Notes under the pieces: model-generated | Told to the model about the DNA's origin: nothing | Database searches by the model: none | The model's input: only the letters and a program-made list of their open reading frames with translations | Shown: in pieces, positions 34,725 through 46,382 of the stretch | Layout: the number at the start of each line of letters is the position of its first letter | Position numbering within the stretch: the stretch's first letter is position 1 | Translations under genes and position numbers: made by a program | Origin: Stomoxys calcitrans | Lineage: Eukaryota > Arthropoda > Insecta > Diptera > Muscidae | NCBI RefSeq assembly: GCF_963082655.1 | Contig: NC_081555.1 | Location: forward strand, 150,945,005 to 151,009,004 | Reading direction: 5' to 3' | Length of the DNA: 64,000 nt

Positions 34725-36078
34725 TATAGCAGCCCTCGTATTTCTTTTTTGTTCATCACTCCGTTTGCAACACATCAAAATATTGCTCGGCATTATATTT
34801 TAAGACAATCTAGCCATGTACGTCTGTCTGTCCGTCAGTGGAAAGCACGATAACTTTCTAAGAAGTAAAGCTATATGCTTGGAATCTTGCACAAAAACTT
34901 GCTATTAGTGTAGGTCGGTTGGAATTTTTAATGGGCCACGTGGGTTCATATTTAGATATAAGTAGCTCACATATAAACCGATCTTCCGATTATACTTCTT
35001 GAGCCTCTACAGAATGTAATTCTAATCCGATTTGGCTTAAATTTTGCATAGTGACTTTTTCTATAACTTCTCACATACGTGCCGAATATAATCAGAATGA
35101 ATAATCTGAATTTATTCATGACCTGATATAGCTGCCATATAAACCGATCTCCTGACTATACTTATGTAGCCTCTTGAGGGCTTAATTCTTATCCGCCACA
35201 ATTGTGCACAGTGACTTTTTCCGTGACTTCTCGCATACATGCCGAATATAGTCTGAGTTTGTCTATAACCTGATATAGCTTTCATACAAACCGAAAAAAC
35301 TTGCTTTTAGTGTAGGTCGCTTGGGATTTTTAATGGGCTATATGGGTTCATATTTAGATATATGTAGCTCACATATAAACCGATATTCCGATTATACTCC
35401 TTGAGCCTGTACAGGGTGCAATTCTAATCCGATTTGGCGTAAATTTTGCATAGTGACTTTTTCTGTGACTTCTCACATACGTTTGTCCATGACCTGATAC
35501 AGCTGCCATACAAACCGATCTCAAGATTTTATTTCTGGGGCCCCTATAGGGGGCAATTATTTTTCGATTTGGTTGAAATTTTGCACCGTGACTGTTTCTA
35601 TAACCTCTAAAATACTTGATAAATATGGTCTGATTCGTTTAATAAGCTGATATAGCTCCCATGTAAACCGATCTCTTGATTATCATTCTTGAGCCTCTAG
35701 CGATTTGACTGAAATTTTGCACAGTAACTTTTACTATAACCCCTAACATACGTGCCAAATATGGTCTTAATCGGTCTATAACTTGATATAAATTCACTAT
35801 AAACCGATCTGCAGATTTTACTTTTGGAAACCCTATATGGCGCAACTATATTTCGATTTGGTTGAAATTTTGCACAGTGACTTTTTCTATGACCTCTAAA
35901 ATACTTGGTGTGATCCGGTTCAGAAGCTTATATAGCTCCAATTGCATAGCAATTCTTATCCATTCTCCTTCGTTTGCCCATAAAGAGATACCGGACAAAG
36001 AAATTGACAAATGCGATCCATGGTGGAGTGTATACAAGATTCGGCCCAGCCTAACTTAGCACGTTTTTACTTGTTATT
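34725..36078 (-). mobile_element. family B element, older copy
   Basis: Subterminal block (GTACGTCTGTCTGTCCGTC) at the left. About seven diverged units include an internal duplication of GATATAGCTGCCATATAAACC text. The hairpin end has GATTCGGCCCAGCC and CACGTTTTTACTTGTT. Confidence 0.85.
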
Positions 36079-38034
36079 ATTAGCTTGTTTAAACAAAAAT
36101 TGCTTGAAACATTACTACGAACATGTGAAACAATTTGTTGGGTTGCATGATAATTTCCACCCTAATAAACAGACTTAAAAACGTATCAATTTGTGAACAT
36201 GTCCGATAAATTACACCAACATTATAAGCAGTTGTGGAACGACCTCAACTAGAAAAAACGATTAGATCAAATTAAAGCATTTCCATGCAATAAACATCTC
36301 TTAATCTCGAATAGGTCTGATTGCACGTGACGTACCATTATTGTCAACTAAAAAGCAAAATGTTCTAAAACCAAATTTTAGAAAAATGGTTATTATTTAA
36401 CTTATAATAATAAAAAGACTAGAGAGATATTATCCTTCCCTAAAATCCGAAAATTCTTAAATCTCCACTTACATAAAATGTGCGCTGTTCGATTTAGTTT
36501 TGAGACTGTTTTCTGTAGCCTACTGTGAAAAACAATCCGACGTGCTCAGAATAATATTAATTAAGAGTTGGTTCAGATTTGTCAAATATTTGTCCCAACT
36601 TCTTTTATCATTTGATGATTTGATTTTGTATCCACATAAGACATATTTATTTGACAAAAATGCTTTTTATTTTCCCCAAATTCGATTGCTTGCAAAACTT
36701 GTGTTTCTTTGTTTGATTGTAAAATTTTTTGTCAGTAATCACAACAGTATTCAGCCGTCGGATTCAAAGAGCAATTTTGAAAGTCAAAATTATTATTTTT
36801 TTATCATTTGTTTACAAATATCTATTTTGGATCACTTACTTTCCATCAAATACATACACTTACGCTCTTTTGCATTTCATGCGACTTTGGTGTGTATCAA
36901 AGTGTGAATAACAACAACAACATTTAAGGTAAACAATGCCAAAAAATCAGACAAGAAAAACCCAATGTGAAACAATAAGCCATGAACATAAATCTTACCG
37001 CGGCGATAGAGACAAGCCAATCGGGCAGTCGGCCAGCAGCCAACAAAATTAGAGCCAAGTTGTAACGTTTGTGGTTAAGGTCCAGCAACAACAGCAACAG
37101 CAATCAACTGGCGTTAACAATATACCATACAATGATTATTATCGATTCAAATGGTGTAGCGGGCCAAAAAGAAAAACTCCTAATGATTGACATATGATTT
37201 AATAGATTTCGGTTTTTTTCTGCTCGTGCAGTTCATTCATTATTCAGACATGACGTCTCCGTCTTCGTTGTTGTTTTCTGGCAACTAACTTGAGCATTGT
37301 GAAAGAAACACACAAAAAAAAGAAAAGAAAAATAATAGACGGAATGGAAAATCGCACACTCATGTTGAAAAGAATGTTTGCCACAAAAAAAAAGCCTTCC
37401 AATATTCGAATATAAAGACCATTGATATTTCTTAGAAATATGTAGCAAAATGCGTATGACTCTGTTATAACAAAAATTGTTGGCGTCTGTGAAATAATTG
37501 ACTATGAACAACTTTTGTTTACCTCACAGCTCGTTGTCAATTACGAACAGCGGGAAGTATGCCATTAAAAGTTATAACAATATTTGTTTTAGCAAGTAGC
37601 AGCAAAACAAGAAAAACAATATTATTAAAAATTTTAGTTTATTTGTGCTAATCGTATGTTGTTATTTGTGTTAATCATACGCGCTTTACTCAATTATTTC
37701 AATTTTGCCAATACGAAAGACTTAAGACACAAACGTGAAATATTGTTCAAGAAGGCCTTTATGCCTGTGAGCTGGATTTATGATTAAAAATTCTGACTAA
37801 GTCACTAATGAGTTTGGACAGCAAAGATTTTTAGCATTCTTGCAATATATTGATGTCTTAGTTGTGGAAATAACCAGCTGTGTGAATTATAAATGGGAAA
37901 ATGTTTTTGTTATAGTTACATTGAAATAGTTCTGTGACTCATCGGTTGTTAAAGTGTTTCCTGTTTTAAAATTTTCAATGCAGAATAGAACAAAGTTTTC
38001 TTGGTTCTTGTTCTTTTAAGCTTAACTAAGGTAC
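36079..38034. other. repeat-poor intron stretch
   Basis: About 2 kb of non-repetitive AT-rich DNA, the largest quiet block in the inferred intron. The 135-codon frame at 36500-36907 is AT-driven and domain-free. A short CAACAACAGCAACAGCAA run lies at 37085-37104. A 21-base sequence at 37714-37734 recurs exactly at 54540-54560. This block is a reasonable place to look for intronic enhancers. Confidence 0.4.
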
Positions 38035-38333
38035 GGTCACCGTAGAGCAGAAGTTAGCATGACCGCCTATGACGCTGAAAGCCTGAGTTCAAATCCTGGC
38101 GAGACCCCCATAAAATTTTCATCGGTGGTTATCCCCTCCTAATGCTGGCGACATTCGTGCGGTACTGTGCCATGTAAAAACTTCTCCTCAAAAGAGGTGT
38201 CGCACTGTGGCATGCCGTCCGGTATAAAAAGGAGGTTCCTTATCATTGAGCTTAAACTTGAATCGGACTGCACTCTTTGATATGTGAAAAGGAACAGGGG
38301 CTCCTTAATGGAATGTTCATGGGCTAAGTTGCA
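38035..38333 (+). mobile_element. tRNA-derived SINE, near full length
   Basis: GGTCACCGTAGAGCAGAAGT with a mutated box A and AGTTCAAATCC as a mutated box B, then the standard body and tail. Decay in both Pol III boxes suggests it is older than the 12433 copy. Confidence 0.88.
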
Positions 38334-38604
38334 AGGTACGCCATACAGTTTAACAAACTAAAAATTCTATGGCGTGTTTTGCAGTTAAACATTTATCCTA
38401 GTCCTTTGATTCACCTCCAGACGAAAGATAGTCAAAATAGTTTGTGAAATTTTTCGAAAATTTATAATAATTTTTAATTCTATAAGAATAAGAAAAAAAA
38501 AAATATTAGTTGATGTCCAATTAAAAAAAAAAAAATTATTAGTTAATCAGCCGGTAGACTGGACCGGTGTGGAGTGGTTTTATAAAAATAAATATTTTAT
38601 CCTT

Positions 38605-38791
38605 CAAAAAATTTTTTTCGTCTGTTGGGACGAAGATCATTAATTCTTAAAATTTTTTGTTTATTTCTCTTTCGACACGAGGCAAATGATTGAAGACTTT
38701 TCTTTGCAAATGGAAAAAGAAAGCCAGAGATCGCAACACACACCAACCACTATGGGACGAGTTTCGTTATTTGATTACAATTACTCATCAG
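38605..38791. repeat. duplicated unknown sequence, copy 1, left part
   Basis: Aligns with 40150-40337: TGTTGGGACGAAGATCATTA, then AGCCAGAGATCGCAACACAC and CCAACCACTATGGGACG. It is interrupted at 38791 by the hAT-type element and resumes at 39809. I do not recognise the family. Confidence 0.75.
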
Positions 38792-38898
38792 CAGTGTTGC
38801 CACTCAAGAAAATTTGTTCCTACCTAAATTTAAGAAAAATCCTACCATATCCGACCAAAACGTACTAAAGGTTCTACAAGCCAAAAATACGGTATGTT

Positions 38899-39125
38899 TT
38901 TATACCCCCTACTGAAGAATTGGTCATTTTGCCATTCCAACTTTCATACATCAAATTCTACATCTTAAACCTTCAAAGTATGCATACATTTTGGTCGGTC
39001 TGTTTGTTGAAATCACTCTACAGCCTTGAATTTAAATATGGGCTTTATTTTGATATAGCTCTCTTTATACCGATCTCCCGATAAGAAATCTTGAGTTCAT
39101 AAAAATCTAATGTATTTTTCCCCGA
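38899..39125 (-). mobile_element. family A scrap inside the hAT-type element
   Basis: TTTTTATACCCCCTACTGAAG, TTGAAATCACTCTACAGCC and GATATAGCTCTCTTTATACC mark the outer end and about one unit of an A element. Confidence 0.6.
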
Positions 39126-39137
39126 TTTCAATGAACC

Positions 39138-39420
39138 CAAGGCGGATTTAAAAGATGATATCATTTATATAACAATCACAAATCATATGGTCTAATCCGA
39201 GATTTCGTCATCAAACTGATTTACTGAACCGACATTGTCCTCAACACAAGCAAAGAAACATGCGCTCATGTGTGAGTAGGTATGCCCGTAATATGAGAGA
39301 AAGAGAACGTGCAAAAAATGCAGTGGTTTGCTGTGAATGTAAACAAAGAACTGTCATCTTAATAAACTGGCTGGCTGTTTGTAGCAGTTTACTTGAGATC
39401 ACCCTTTTAAATCCGCCTTG
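39138..39420. mobile_element. 283-bp TIR element (MITE candidate)
   Basis: Starts CAAGGCGGATTTAAAAG and ends with its inverse CTTTTAAATCCGCCTTG (17 bp TIR). No coding. A target duplication is not clear, so the superfamily is undetermined. Confidence 0.7.
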
Positions 39421-39808
39421 TGAATAACTGTGCTGAGTTTTCGAAATCGAAATGTTCTACTACACAGAAATGGGTTTTCTACCTTTATTTTACCCGTTAG
39501 AGTGATTAACATGGACCCCTCAACATCTGGACCAGATCTGACCATATTTGTATGTAGCTACCATATAGCCCCTTTTTCGGATTGAAGGCATTTAACGCAC
39601 AAACGCTCGACATCCAAGGTTCACTCTTAACTAAGACACAGGAATGAAAAGAATTGAAATAATTTTAAGTTATCCGCGGCATTTTTTTTTTTCAGTTATT
39701 AACTTTATGTCGGAAAAACCTACCAAATATTGAGGTCAGCCTACCAACCTACCTAGAGAATAAAAAACTACCAATTTTGGTAGGAACCTACTAAAAACGG
39801 TAACAATG

Positions 39809-39860
39809 CTCATCAGCCTTATAAGGTGTAAAGGCTTCAAGTGCCGTACGTTGGTATGTT
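39809..39860. repeat. duplicated unknown sequence, copy 1, right part
   Basis: CCTTATAAGGTGTAAAGGCTT followed by TCAAGTGCCGTACG continues the sequence broken at 38791, matching 40337-40372. Confidence 0.75.
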
Positions 39861-40149
39861 GTACTTATACCGAATTTATTACGAAAACGCCTCTCTGATT
39901 CAATAACCACATTAACCATGCTCGACAACCCTGTGTATTAGCTGTACTTTTCCCAATTCGTGTGTTTTTGTATTATGACAATTTTTTTGTTTACACAATT
40001 ACACCACTCCCATTGTATACACATGATTCTATGCATATGTTGGAAGTTGTGTTAATGGCTTCGAATGCTAGACATCGGCAATGGCTCTAGCTGCTGCTCC
40101 GCATTCCCAAGTTCTAAAAGCCTGGCCGGGGCTTTGCCGAATTTTTTCT

Positions 40150-40372
40150 TTTTCAAGTTTTTTTGCCTGTTGGGGCGAAGATCATTAAATGTTATAATTT
40201 TTGGTTTGGTTTTCTTTCGAGGCGAGCTGAATGATCCGAGGTTTTCCTTGGCAGATGGAAAAGGAAGGCCAGAGATCGCAACACGCACCAACCACTATGC
40301 GACGCGTTTCGAAATTTGGTTGCAATTACAAATCAGCCATATAAGGTATGAAGGCTTCAAGGGCCGTACGTC
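40150..40372. repeat. duplicated unknown sequence, copy 2 (unoccupied)
   Basis: Intact counterpart of 38605-38791 plus 39809-39860, with no hAT-type insertion. Frames of 134 codons (+) and 79 codons (-) cross it. Neither has a recognisable domain, and copy 1 does not keep them open. Confidence 0.7.
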
Positions 40373-40864
40373 CCGTTTGCAAAGAAAATTCCCTGATCAT
40401 TCAACTCGTCTCGGAAGAGAAATAAACAAAAAATTACTTTATTTGTATATCGTATTTGTTGTTGTCTAAAACTCACCCAAATTTGATATTCAAAACAGCA
40501 AAAATGTTTGTTAAAATTGCATTTTTTGTCTGCTGAAAAACGGATAGCAGACATTACTGCTGTTTCAGCAAACATTGGGCTGCCATATTAGCAAACATTT
40601 TTTACTGCTATTTCAACAAACAAAATCTGCTGTATTGAGTACACAAGCCTGCTGAAAAAATTGTATGCTTCTTTTTATGGATGCCTGTTACTTGTTTTGA
40701 TTACTTTAGGCATTTTTTAGAGAACTTGTTGGAAGAGATGATTTTAATTTGTGGACCATTACCCTGATCCATCAGTTGGTAAATGTCAACTCGTATTTTT
40801 TTTTATTGCTCTACTAATGTGCGTCATGTGCACGGCATGGTCTTTTGTATCTAAATTTAAAGAA
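40373..40864. other. stretch with CAGCAAACATT-type short repeats
   Basis: Between 40490 and 40660, variants of CAGCAAACATT and GCTGAAAAA recur in both orientations around TACTGCT. No gene seen. Confidence 0.4.
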
Positions 40865-42200
40865 AACAAGTAAAAGCGTGCTAAGTTCGGCCGGGCCGAA
40901 TCTTATATACCCTCCACCATGGATCGCATTTGTCGAGTTCTTTTCCCGGCATCTCTTCTTAGGCAAAAAAGGATATAAGAAAAGAGTTGCTCTGCTATTT
41001 AAACGATATCAAGATATGGTCCGGTTCGGACCACAATTAAATTATATGTTGGAGACCTGTGTAAAATTTCAGCCAATTCGTATAAGAATTGCGCCCATTG
41101 GGGCTCACGAAGTAAAATAGAGAGAACGATTTATATGGGATCTGTATCGAGCTATAGACCGATTCAGACCATAATAAACACGTTTGTTGATGGTCATGAG
41201 AGGATCCATCGTACAAAATTTCAGGCATATCGGATAATAATTGCGACCTCTAGGGGTCAAGATGTCAAGAGATTATATGACAGCTATATCAGGTAATGGA
41301 CCGATTTTAACCATACTTGGCACAATTGTTAGATATCATAACGAAATACTTCGTGCAAAAATTCATTCAAATCGGTTAAGAATTGTGCCCTCTAGAGGCT
41401 CAAGAATTCAAGACCCAAGATCGGTTTATATGGCAGCTATATCAGGTTATGGGCCGATTTCAACCATACTTGGCACAGTTGTTGGGTATCATAACAAAAC
41501 ACGTCGTGCAAAATTCCATTCTAATTGGATAAGAATTGCGCCCTCTAGAGGCTCAAGAAGTCAAGACCCTAGATCGGTTTATATGGCATCTATATCAGGT
41601 TATGGACCGATTTAAACCATACTTGGCACAGTTGTTGGTTATCATAACGAAATACTTCGTGCAAAAATTCATTCAAATCGGATAAGAATTGTGCCCTCTA
41701 GAGGCTCAAGAATTCAAGACCCAAGATCGGTTTATATGGCAGCTATATCAGGTTATGGACCGATTTAAACCATACTTGGCACAGTTGTTGGATATCATAG
41801 CAAAACACGTCGTGCAAAATTTCATTCCAATCGGATAAGAATTGCGCACTCTAGAGGCTCAAGAAGTCAAGACCCAAGATCGGTTTATATGGCAGCTATA
41901 TCAAAACATGGACCGATATGGCCCATTTACAATACCATCCGACCTACACTAATAAGAAGTATTTGTGCAAAATATCAAGCGGCTAGCTTTACTCCTTCGG
42001 AAGTTAGCGTGCTTTCGACAGACAGACGGACGGACGGAGAGACGGACGGAGAGACGGACGGACATGGCTAGATTGACATAAAATGTCACGACGATCAAGA
42101 ATATATATACTTTATGGGGTCTCAGACGAATATTTCTAGTAGTTACCAACAGAATGACGAAATTAGTATACCCCCCATCTTATGGTGGAGGGTATAAAAA
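40865..42200 (+). mobile_element. family B element, full length (left arm of palindrome)
   Basis: AACAAGTAAAAGCGTGCTAAG, perfect hairpin TTCGGCC-G-GGCCGAA (40886-40900), the TATACCCTCCACCATGGATC block, then units with the anchor TCGGTTTATATGGC at 41421, 41574, 41727 and 41880, each 153 bp apart. The block GACAGACGGACGGACGGAG and the end GGTGGAGGGTATAAAAA follow. Frames through the units (such as 41241-41615) are repeat products, not genes. Confidence 0.93.
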
Positions 42201-42270
42201 GTTATGGAAAGTTGACATTCAGCGGTGATTATAAACATCCACTGAAACACACATTTACATATGTGTGCTA

Positions 42271-43619
42271 TTTTTATACCCTCCACCATAAGATGGGGGG
42301 TATACTAATTTCGTCATTCTGTTTGTAACTACTCGAAATATTCGTCTGAGACCCCATAAAGTATATATATTCTTGATCGTCGTGAAATTTTATGTCGATC
42401 TAGCCATGTCCGTCCGTCTGTCCGTCCGTCCGTCCGTCCGTCCGTCTGTCTGTCGAAAGCACGCTAACTTCCGAAGGAGTAAAGCTAGCCGCTTGAAATT
42501 TTGCACAAATACTTCTTATTAGTGTAGGTCGGTTGGTATTGTAAATGGGCCATATCGGTCCATGTTTTGATATAGCTGCCATATAAACCGATCTAGGGTC
42601 TTGACTTCTTGAGCCTCTAGAGGGCGCAATTCTTATCCGAATGGAATAAAATTTTGCACGACGTGTTTTGTTATGATATTCAACAACTGTGCCAAGTATG
42701 GTTCAAATCGGTCCATAACCTGATATAGCTGCCATACAAACCGATCTTGGGTCTTGACTTCTTGAGCCTCTAGAGTGCGCAATTCTTATCCGATTGGAAT
42801 GAAATTTCGCACAACGTGTTTTGTTATGATATCCAACAATTGTGCCAAGTATGGTTCAAATCGGTCCATAACCAGATACAGCTGCCATATAAACCGATCT
42901 TGGGTCTTGACTTCTTGAGCGTCTAGAGTGCGCAATTCTTATCCGATTGGAATGAAATTTTGCACGACGTGTTTTGTTATGACATCCAACAACTGTGCCA
43001 AGTATGGTTTAAATCGGTCCATAACCTGATATAGCTGCCATATAAACCGATCTTGGGTCTTGACTTCTTGAGCCTCTAGAGTGCGCAATTCTTTTCCGAT
43101 TGGAATGAAATTTTGCACGACGTGTTTTGTTATGACATCCAACAACTGTGCCAAATATGGTTCAAATCGGTTCATAACCTGATATAGCTGTCATATAAAC
43201 CGATCTGAGATCTTGACTTCTTGAGCCTCTAGAGGTCGCAATTATTATCCGATTTGCCTGAAGTTTTGTACGACGGATTCTCTCATGACCATCAACATAC
43301 GTGTTTATTATGGTCTGAATCGGTCTATAGCCCGATACAGCTCCCATATAAATCGATCTCTCTATTTTACTTCTTGAGCCCCCAGAGGGCGCAATTCTTA
43401 TTCGAATTGGCTGACATTTTACACAGGCCTCCAACATGTAATTTAATTGTGGTCCAAACCGGACCATATCTTGATATCGCTCTAATAGCAGAGCAAATCT
43501 TTTCTTATATCCTCTTTTTGCCTAAGAAGAGATGCCGGGAAAAGAACTCGACATATGCGATCCATGGTGGAGGGTATATAAGATTCGGCCCGGCCGAACT
43601 TAGCACGCTTTTACTTGTT
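42271..43619 (-). mobile_element. family B element, full length (right arm of palindrome)
   Basis: Mirror copy of 40865-42200, from TTTTTATACCCTCCACC to GCTTTTACTTGTT with hairpin TTCGGCCCGGCCGAA. The outer ends of the two copies face each other across 70 bp. Confidence 0.93.
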
Positions 43620-43639
43620 TCTTCTGAGTGGTGATTTTC

Positions 43640-44250
43640 TATGAGTGTATAAATACTACTGAATTTGGATATCAGATTTGTGCTTTGGGGCTTGGGACTT
43701 TGAGAAAATGGGACTGAAATGCAAAGACTTTCATTTAACTTCCTTATGCTCCTTGTTGCTTTGTATATTCTCTTGGAGGATTTTCGGAGGCCCTCAAACA
43801 TCTAGTCCATGATATTATCGGATCTCTTTTTTATTTCTAATGACATTTTGATTCCAATATTGTCTCAATCGTCCTACATATTCTTTGGGGATGAGACGGC
43901 ACCCCCACGCTTAGCACCAAATTGGAAGGTAAAATTTGTTTACTTTACCTCCTAATTACCTTTCAATTGAGTCTCATATTACCCGAAGCAGACTTTTTTC
44001 CATTTAGGACTTTTGGGGGAGAGGGTTTTGTAGGTGAAGGAAATTTTTGGGAAGTGGCTGCCCCCTTGGCGTTGTGCAATTTTGATATCATCTTCTATGT
44101 AAGATCTTTTCCATTCCATTTTGTCTTGGTGGGTTTATTTGTTTCGCTAAAGAGTGTACCAAATATTCGTATCAGATGATACTCTACTATCAAAGTTCTT
44201 TCATTAAATTCCCATATTGTCCCAACCGGTCAACATGTTTCGTTTTAGGT
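43640..44250 (+). repeat. family D fragment, diverged
   Basis: GGATATCAGATTTGTGCTTTG, then CCTAATTACCTTTCAATTGAG and TTAAATTCCCATATTGTCCC are degenerate D units. It is followed by an A element outer end. Confidence 0.55.
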
Positions 44251-44477
44251 TTCTTTAATACCCATCACCGAAGGTTTGGGGTAGATTCATATTGTCATTC
44301 CTTTTGCAATACATCGAAATATCCATTTTCGTCCCTTTAAAGCATATACATTCTTGATCGTCGCAAAAGTCTAAGACGATCTAACCATGTGTCTCCGTTC
44401 GTTTTTCTGCCTTTCTGTTAAAATCACGCTACAGGATTTAAAAATGAAAATAATTAGCTGAAACTTTGCACAGATTC

Positions 44478-45633
44478 TTTTTTTATACCCTCCACCATAG
44501 GATGGGGGTATACTAATTTCGTCATTCTATTTGCAACTACTCGAAATATTCATCTGAGACCCCATAAAGTATATATATTCTTGATCATCATGTCATTTTA
44601 AGTCAATCTATCCATGTCCGTGCGTCCGTCTGTCTGTCGAAAGCACGCTAACTTTCGAAGGAGTAAAGATAGCCGCTTGAAATTTTGCAAAAATACTTCT
44701 TATTAGTGTAGGTCGGTTGGGATTGCAAATGGGCTAAATCGGTCCATGTTTGATATAGCTGCCATATTAACCGATCTTGGGTCTTGAATTCTTGAGCCTC
44801 TAGAGGGCGCAATTCTTATCCTATTGGAATGAAATTTTGCACGACGTGTTTTGTTATAATATCCAACAACTGTGCCAAGACCCGATCTTGGGTCTTGAAT
44901 TCTTCAGCCTCTAGAGTGCGCAATTCTTATCCGATTGGAATATAATTTTGTATGACGTGTTTTGCTATGACATCCAATAACTTTGCCAAGTATGGTTTCA
45001 ATCGGTTTATATCCTAATAGAGATGCCATATAATCCGATATTGGGTCTTGACTTCTTGAGCCTCTAGAGGGCGTTATTCTCGTCTGATTTGACTGAAATT
45101 TTCCTCGTAGTGTTTTGGTATCACTTCCAACAACTACGCTAAGTATTGTTCAAATCGGTCTATGTTTTGATATAGCTGCCATATAAACCGATCTCTTCTT
45201 GAGCCTTTAGAGGGAGCAATTCTCGTCCGATTTGACTGAAATTTTGCATGAGGAGTTTTGTTATGACTTCCAACAACTGTGCTAAGTACGGCGCAAATCG
45301 GTATATAACCTGATATAGCTGCCATATAAACCGATCTGGGATCTTGACTTCTTGAGCCTCTGGAGGGCGCAATTCTCATCCGATTTGGAAAAAAATTTGT
45401 ACAACGGCTTCTCTCACGACCTTCAACATACGTATATAATATGATCTAAATCGATCGATAGCTTGATACAGCTCCCATATAAAGCAATCTCCCGATTTTG
45501 CTTTCTGAGCCCCAACATTATATTATTTATTTGCCTAAAAAGAGGTACGGCGCATAGAACTCGACAAATGCGATCTATGGTGGAGGGTAAATATGATTCG
45601 GCCCTGCCGAACTTAGCACGCTCTTACTTGTTT
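44478..45633 (-). mobile_element. family B element, full length, inside A
   Basis: TTTTTTATACCCTCCACCATAG at the left, degenerate units, then GATTCGGCCCTGCCGAA and GCTCTTACTTGTTT at the right. It sits within a T tract of the host A element. Confidence 0.88.
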
Positions 45634-45732
45634 GTCCTTATGAAGGTAAAGTTCGAAGATGGGTTATATTGTATATCTTGATATAGCTCCATATAGACCG
45701 ATCATTCGATTTAAGGTTTTATTCCCATTACA

Positions 45733-46032
45733 TAAATTTTGCCCACGAACATTCCATTAAGGAATAGAGGCAACCTTCTCCCATATCAATGAGTGCAGTC
45801 CGATTCAAGTTTTTTAAGATTAATGATAAGAGGCCTCCTTTTTTTATAACCGAATCCGAATGGCGTGCCGCAGTGCTACACCTCTTGCGAGAGAAGTTTT
45901 TACATAGCATAGTACCTCACAAATGTTGCCAGCATTAGGAGGGAAAACTACTGCTGAAAATTCTTCTTCTGATGGTCTTGCCAAGATTCGAACCCCGGCG
46001 TTCATGAAAATTTCTGCGCTACGGTGGTCTCT
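45733..46032 (-). mobile_element. tRNA-derived SINE, inside A
   Basis: Full-length reverse copy with inverted box B (AGATTCGAACC) near 45984 and a truncated box A region (GCGCTACGGTGG). CATTA flanks it at 45726-45730 and 46033-46037, a likely short target duplication. Confidence 0.88.
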
Positions 46033-46382
46033 CATTAAAGCCACACTTATTATCCCATTTCGCCGAATTCGGCACAATATGGCCACTATTGAAACTTATC
46101 TGATCTGATTTATTGTATATTACGACCTAGCTGCAAATTAGTAATTCGTCAAATTTATTTGAATTAAACCTCCATAATGCGGGTGGTAAAAGTCGCATAT
46201 GCCAAGTCCGGCTAGACAAAGAATTTACCATTATGTGTTTCAGTGTTTCAACATATGCATATTACACTGTGTAACAAAATATTGTTATGTAGCAAATTTT
46301 ACATTAATTTAATAAAATGATGTAGAATTAAAGTTTCTGATCGTGCACTTTGTACTGTGGTTAGTTGAACAAAATTAAAATC

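Larger units (their letters stand above)
38792..39808 (+). mobile_element. hAT-type DNA element with 8-bp target duplication
   Basis: 1017 bp, flanked by CTCATCAG at 38784-38791 and 39809-39816. The ends are CAGTGTTGCC and, inverted, CATTGTTACC, with GTTCCTACC/GGTAGGAACC further in. An 8-bp duplication and CA(G)-TG ends fit the hAT superfamily. No transposase frame. It contains a family A scrap and a smaller TIR element. The unoccupied paralogue at 40330 confirms the insertion point. Confidence 0.85.
44252..46110 (-). mobile_element. family A element, split by a B element and a SINE
   Basis: A text at 44252-44480 (TTTAATACCCATCACCGAAGG to TTTGCACAGATTC), resuming at 45634 (GTCCTTATGAAGGTAAAG) and again at 46033 (CATTAAAGCCACACTTATT). 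Removing the B (44478-45633) and SINE (45733-46032) insertions restores normal A order. The hairpin end is missing. Confidence 0.8.

Noticed and set aside
36500..36907. 135-codon open frame in the intron
   Set aside because: Composition-driven (Phe, Leu, Ile, Ser-rich in AT-rich DNA), with overlapping frames, no domain and no promoter or splice signals seen.
40065..40469. 134-codon open frame
   Set aside because: It overlaps the unknown duplicated sequence. The other copy does not keep the frame open, and the peptide has no recognisable motif.
41241..41615. 124-codon open frame and similar frames at 3090, 43162, 59072 and 9760
   Set aside because: They are products of 153-bp units whose length is a multiple of three, so a stop-free frame persists across units. 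No start context or domain.
42201..42270. Spacer of the B palindrome as a functional site
   Set aside because: 70 bp with only a short ACATATGT palindrome; nothing to support an origin or promoter.
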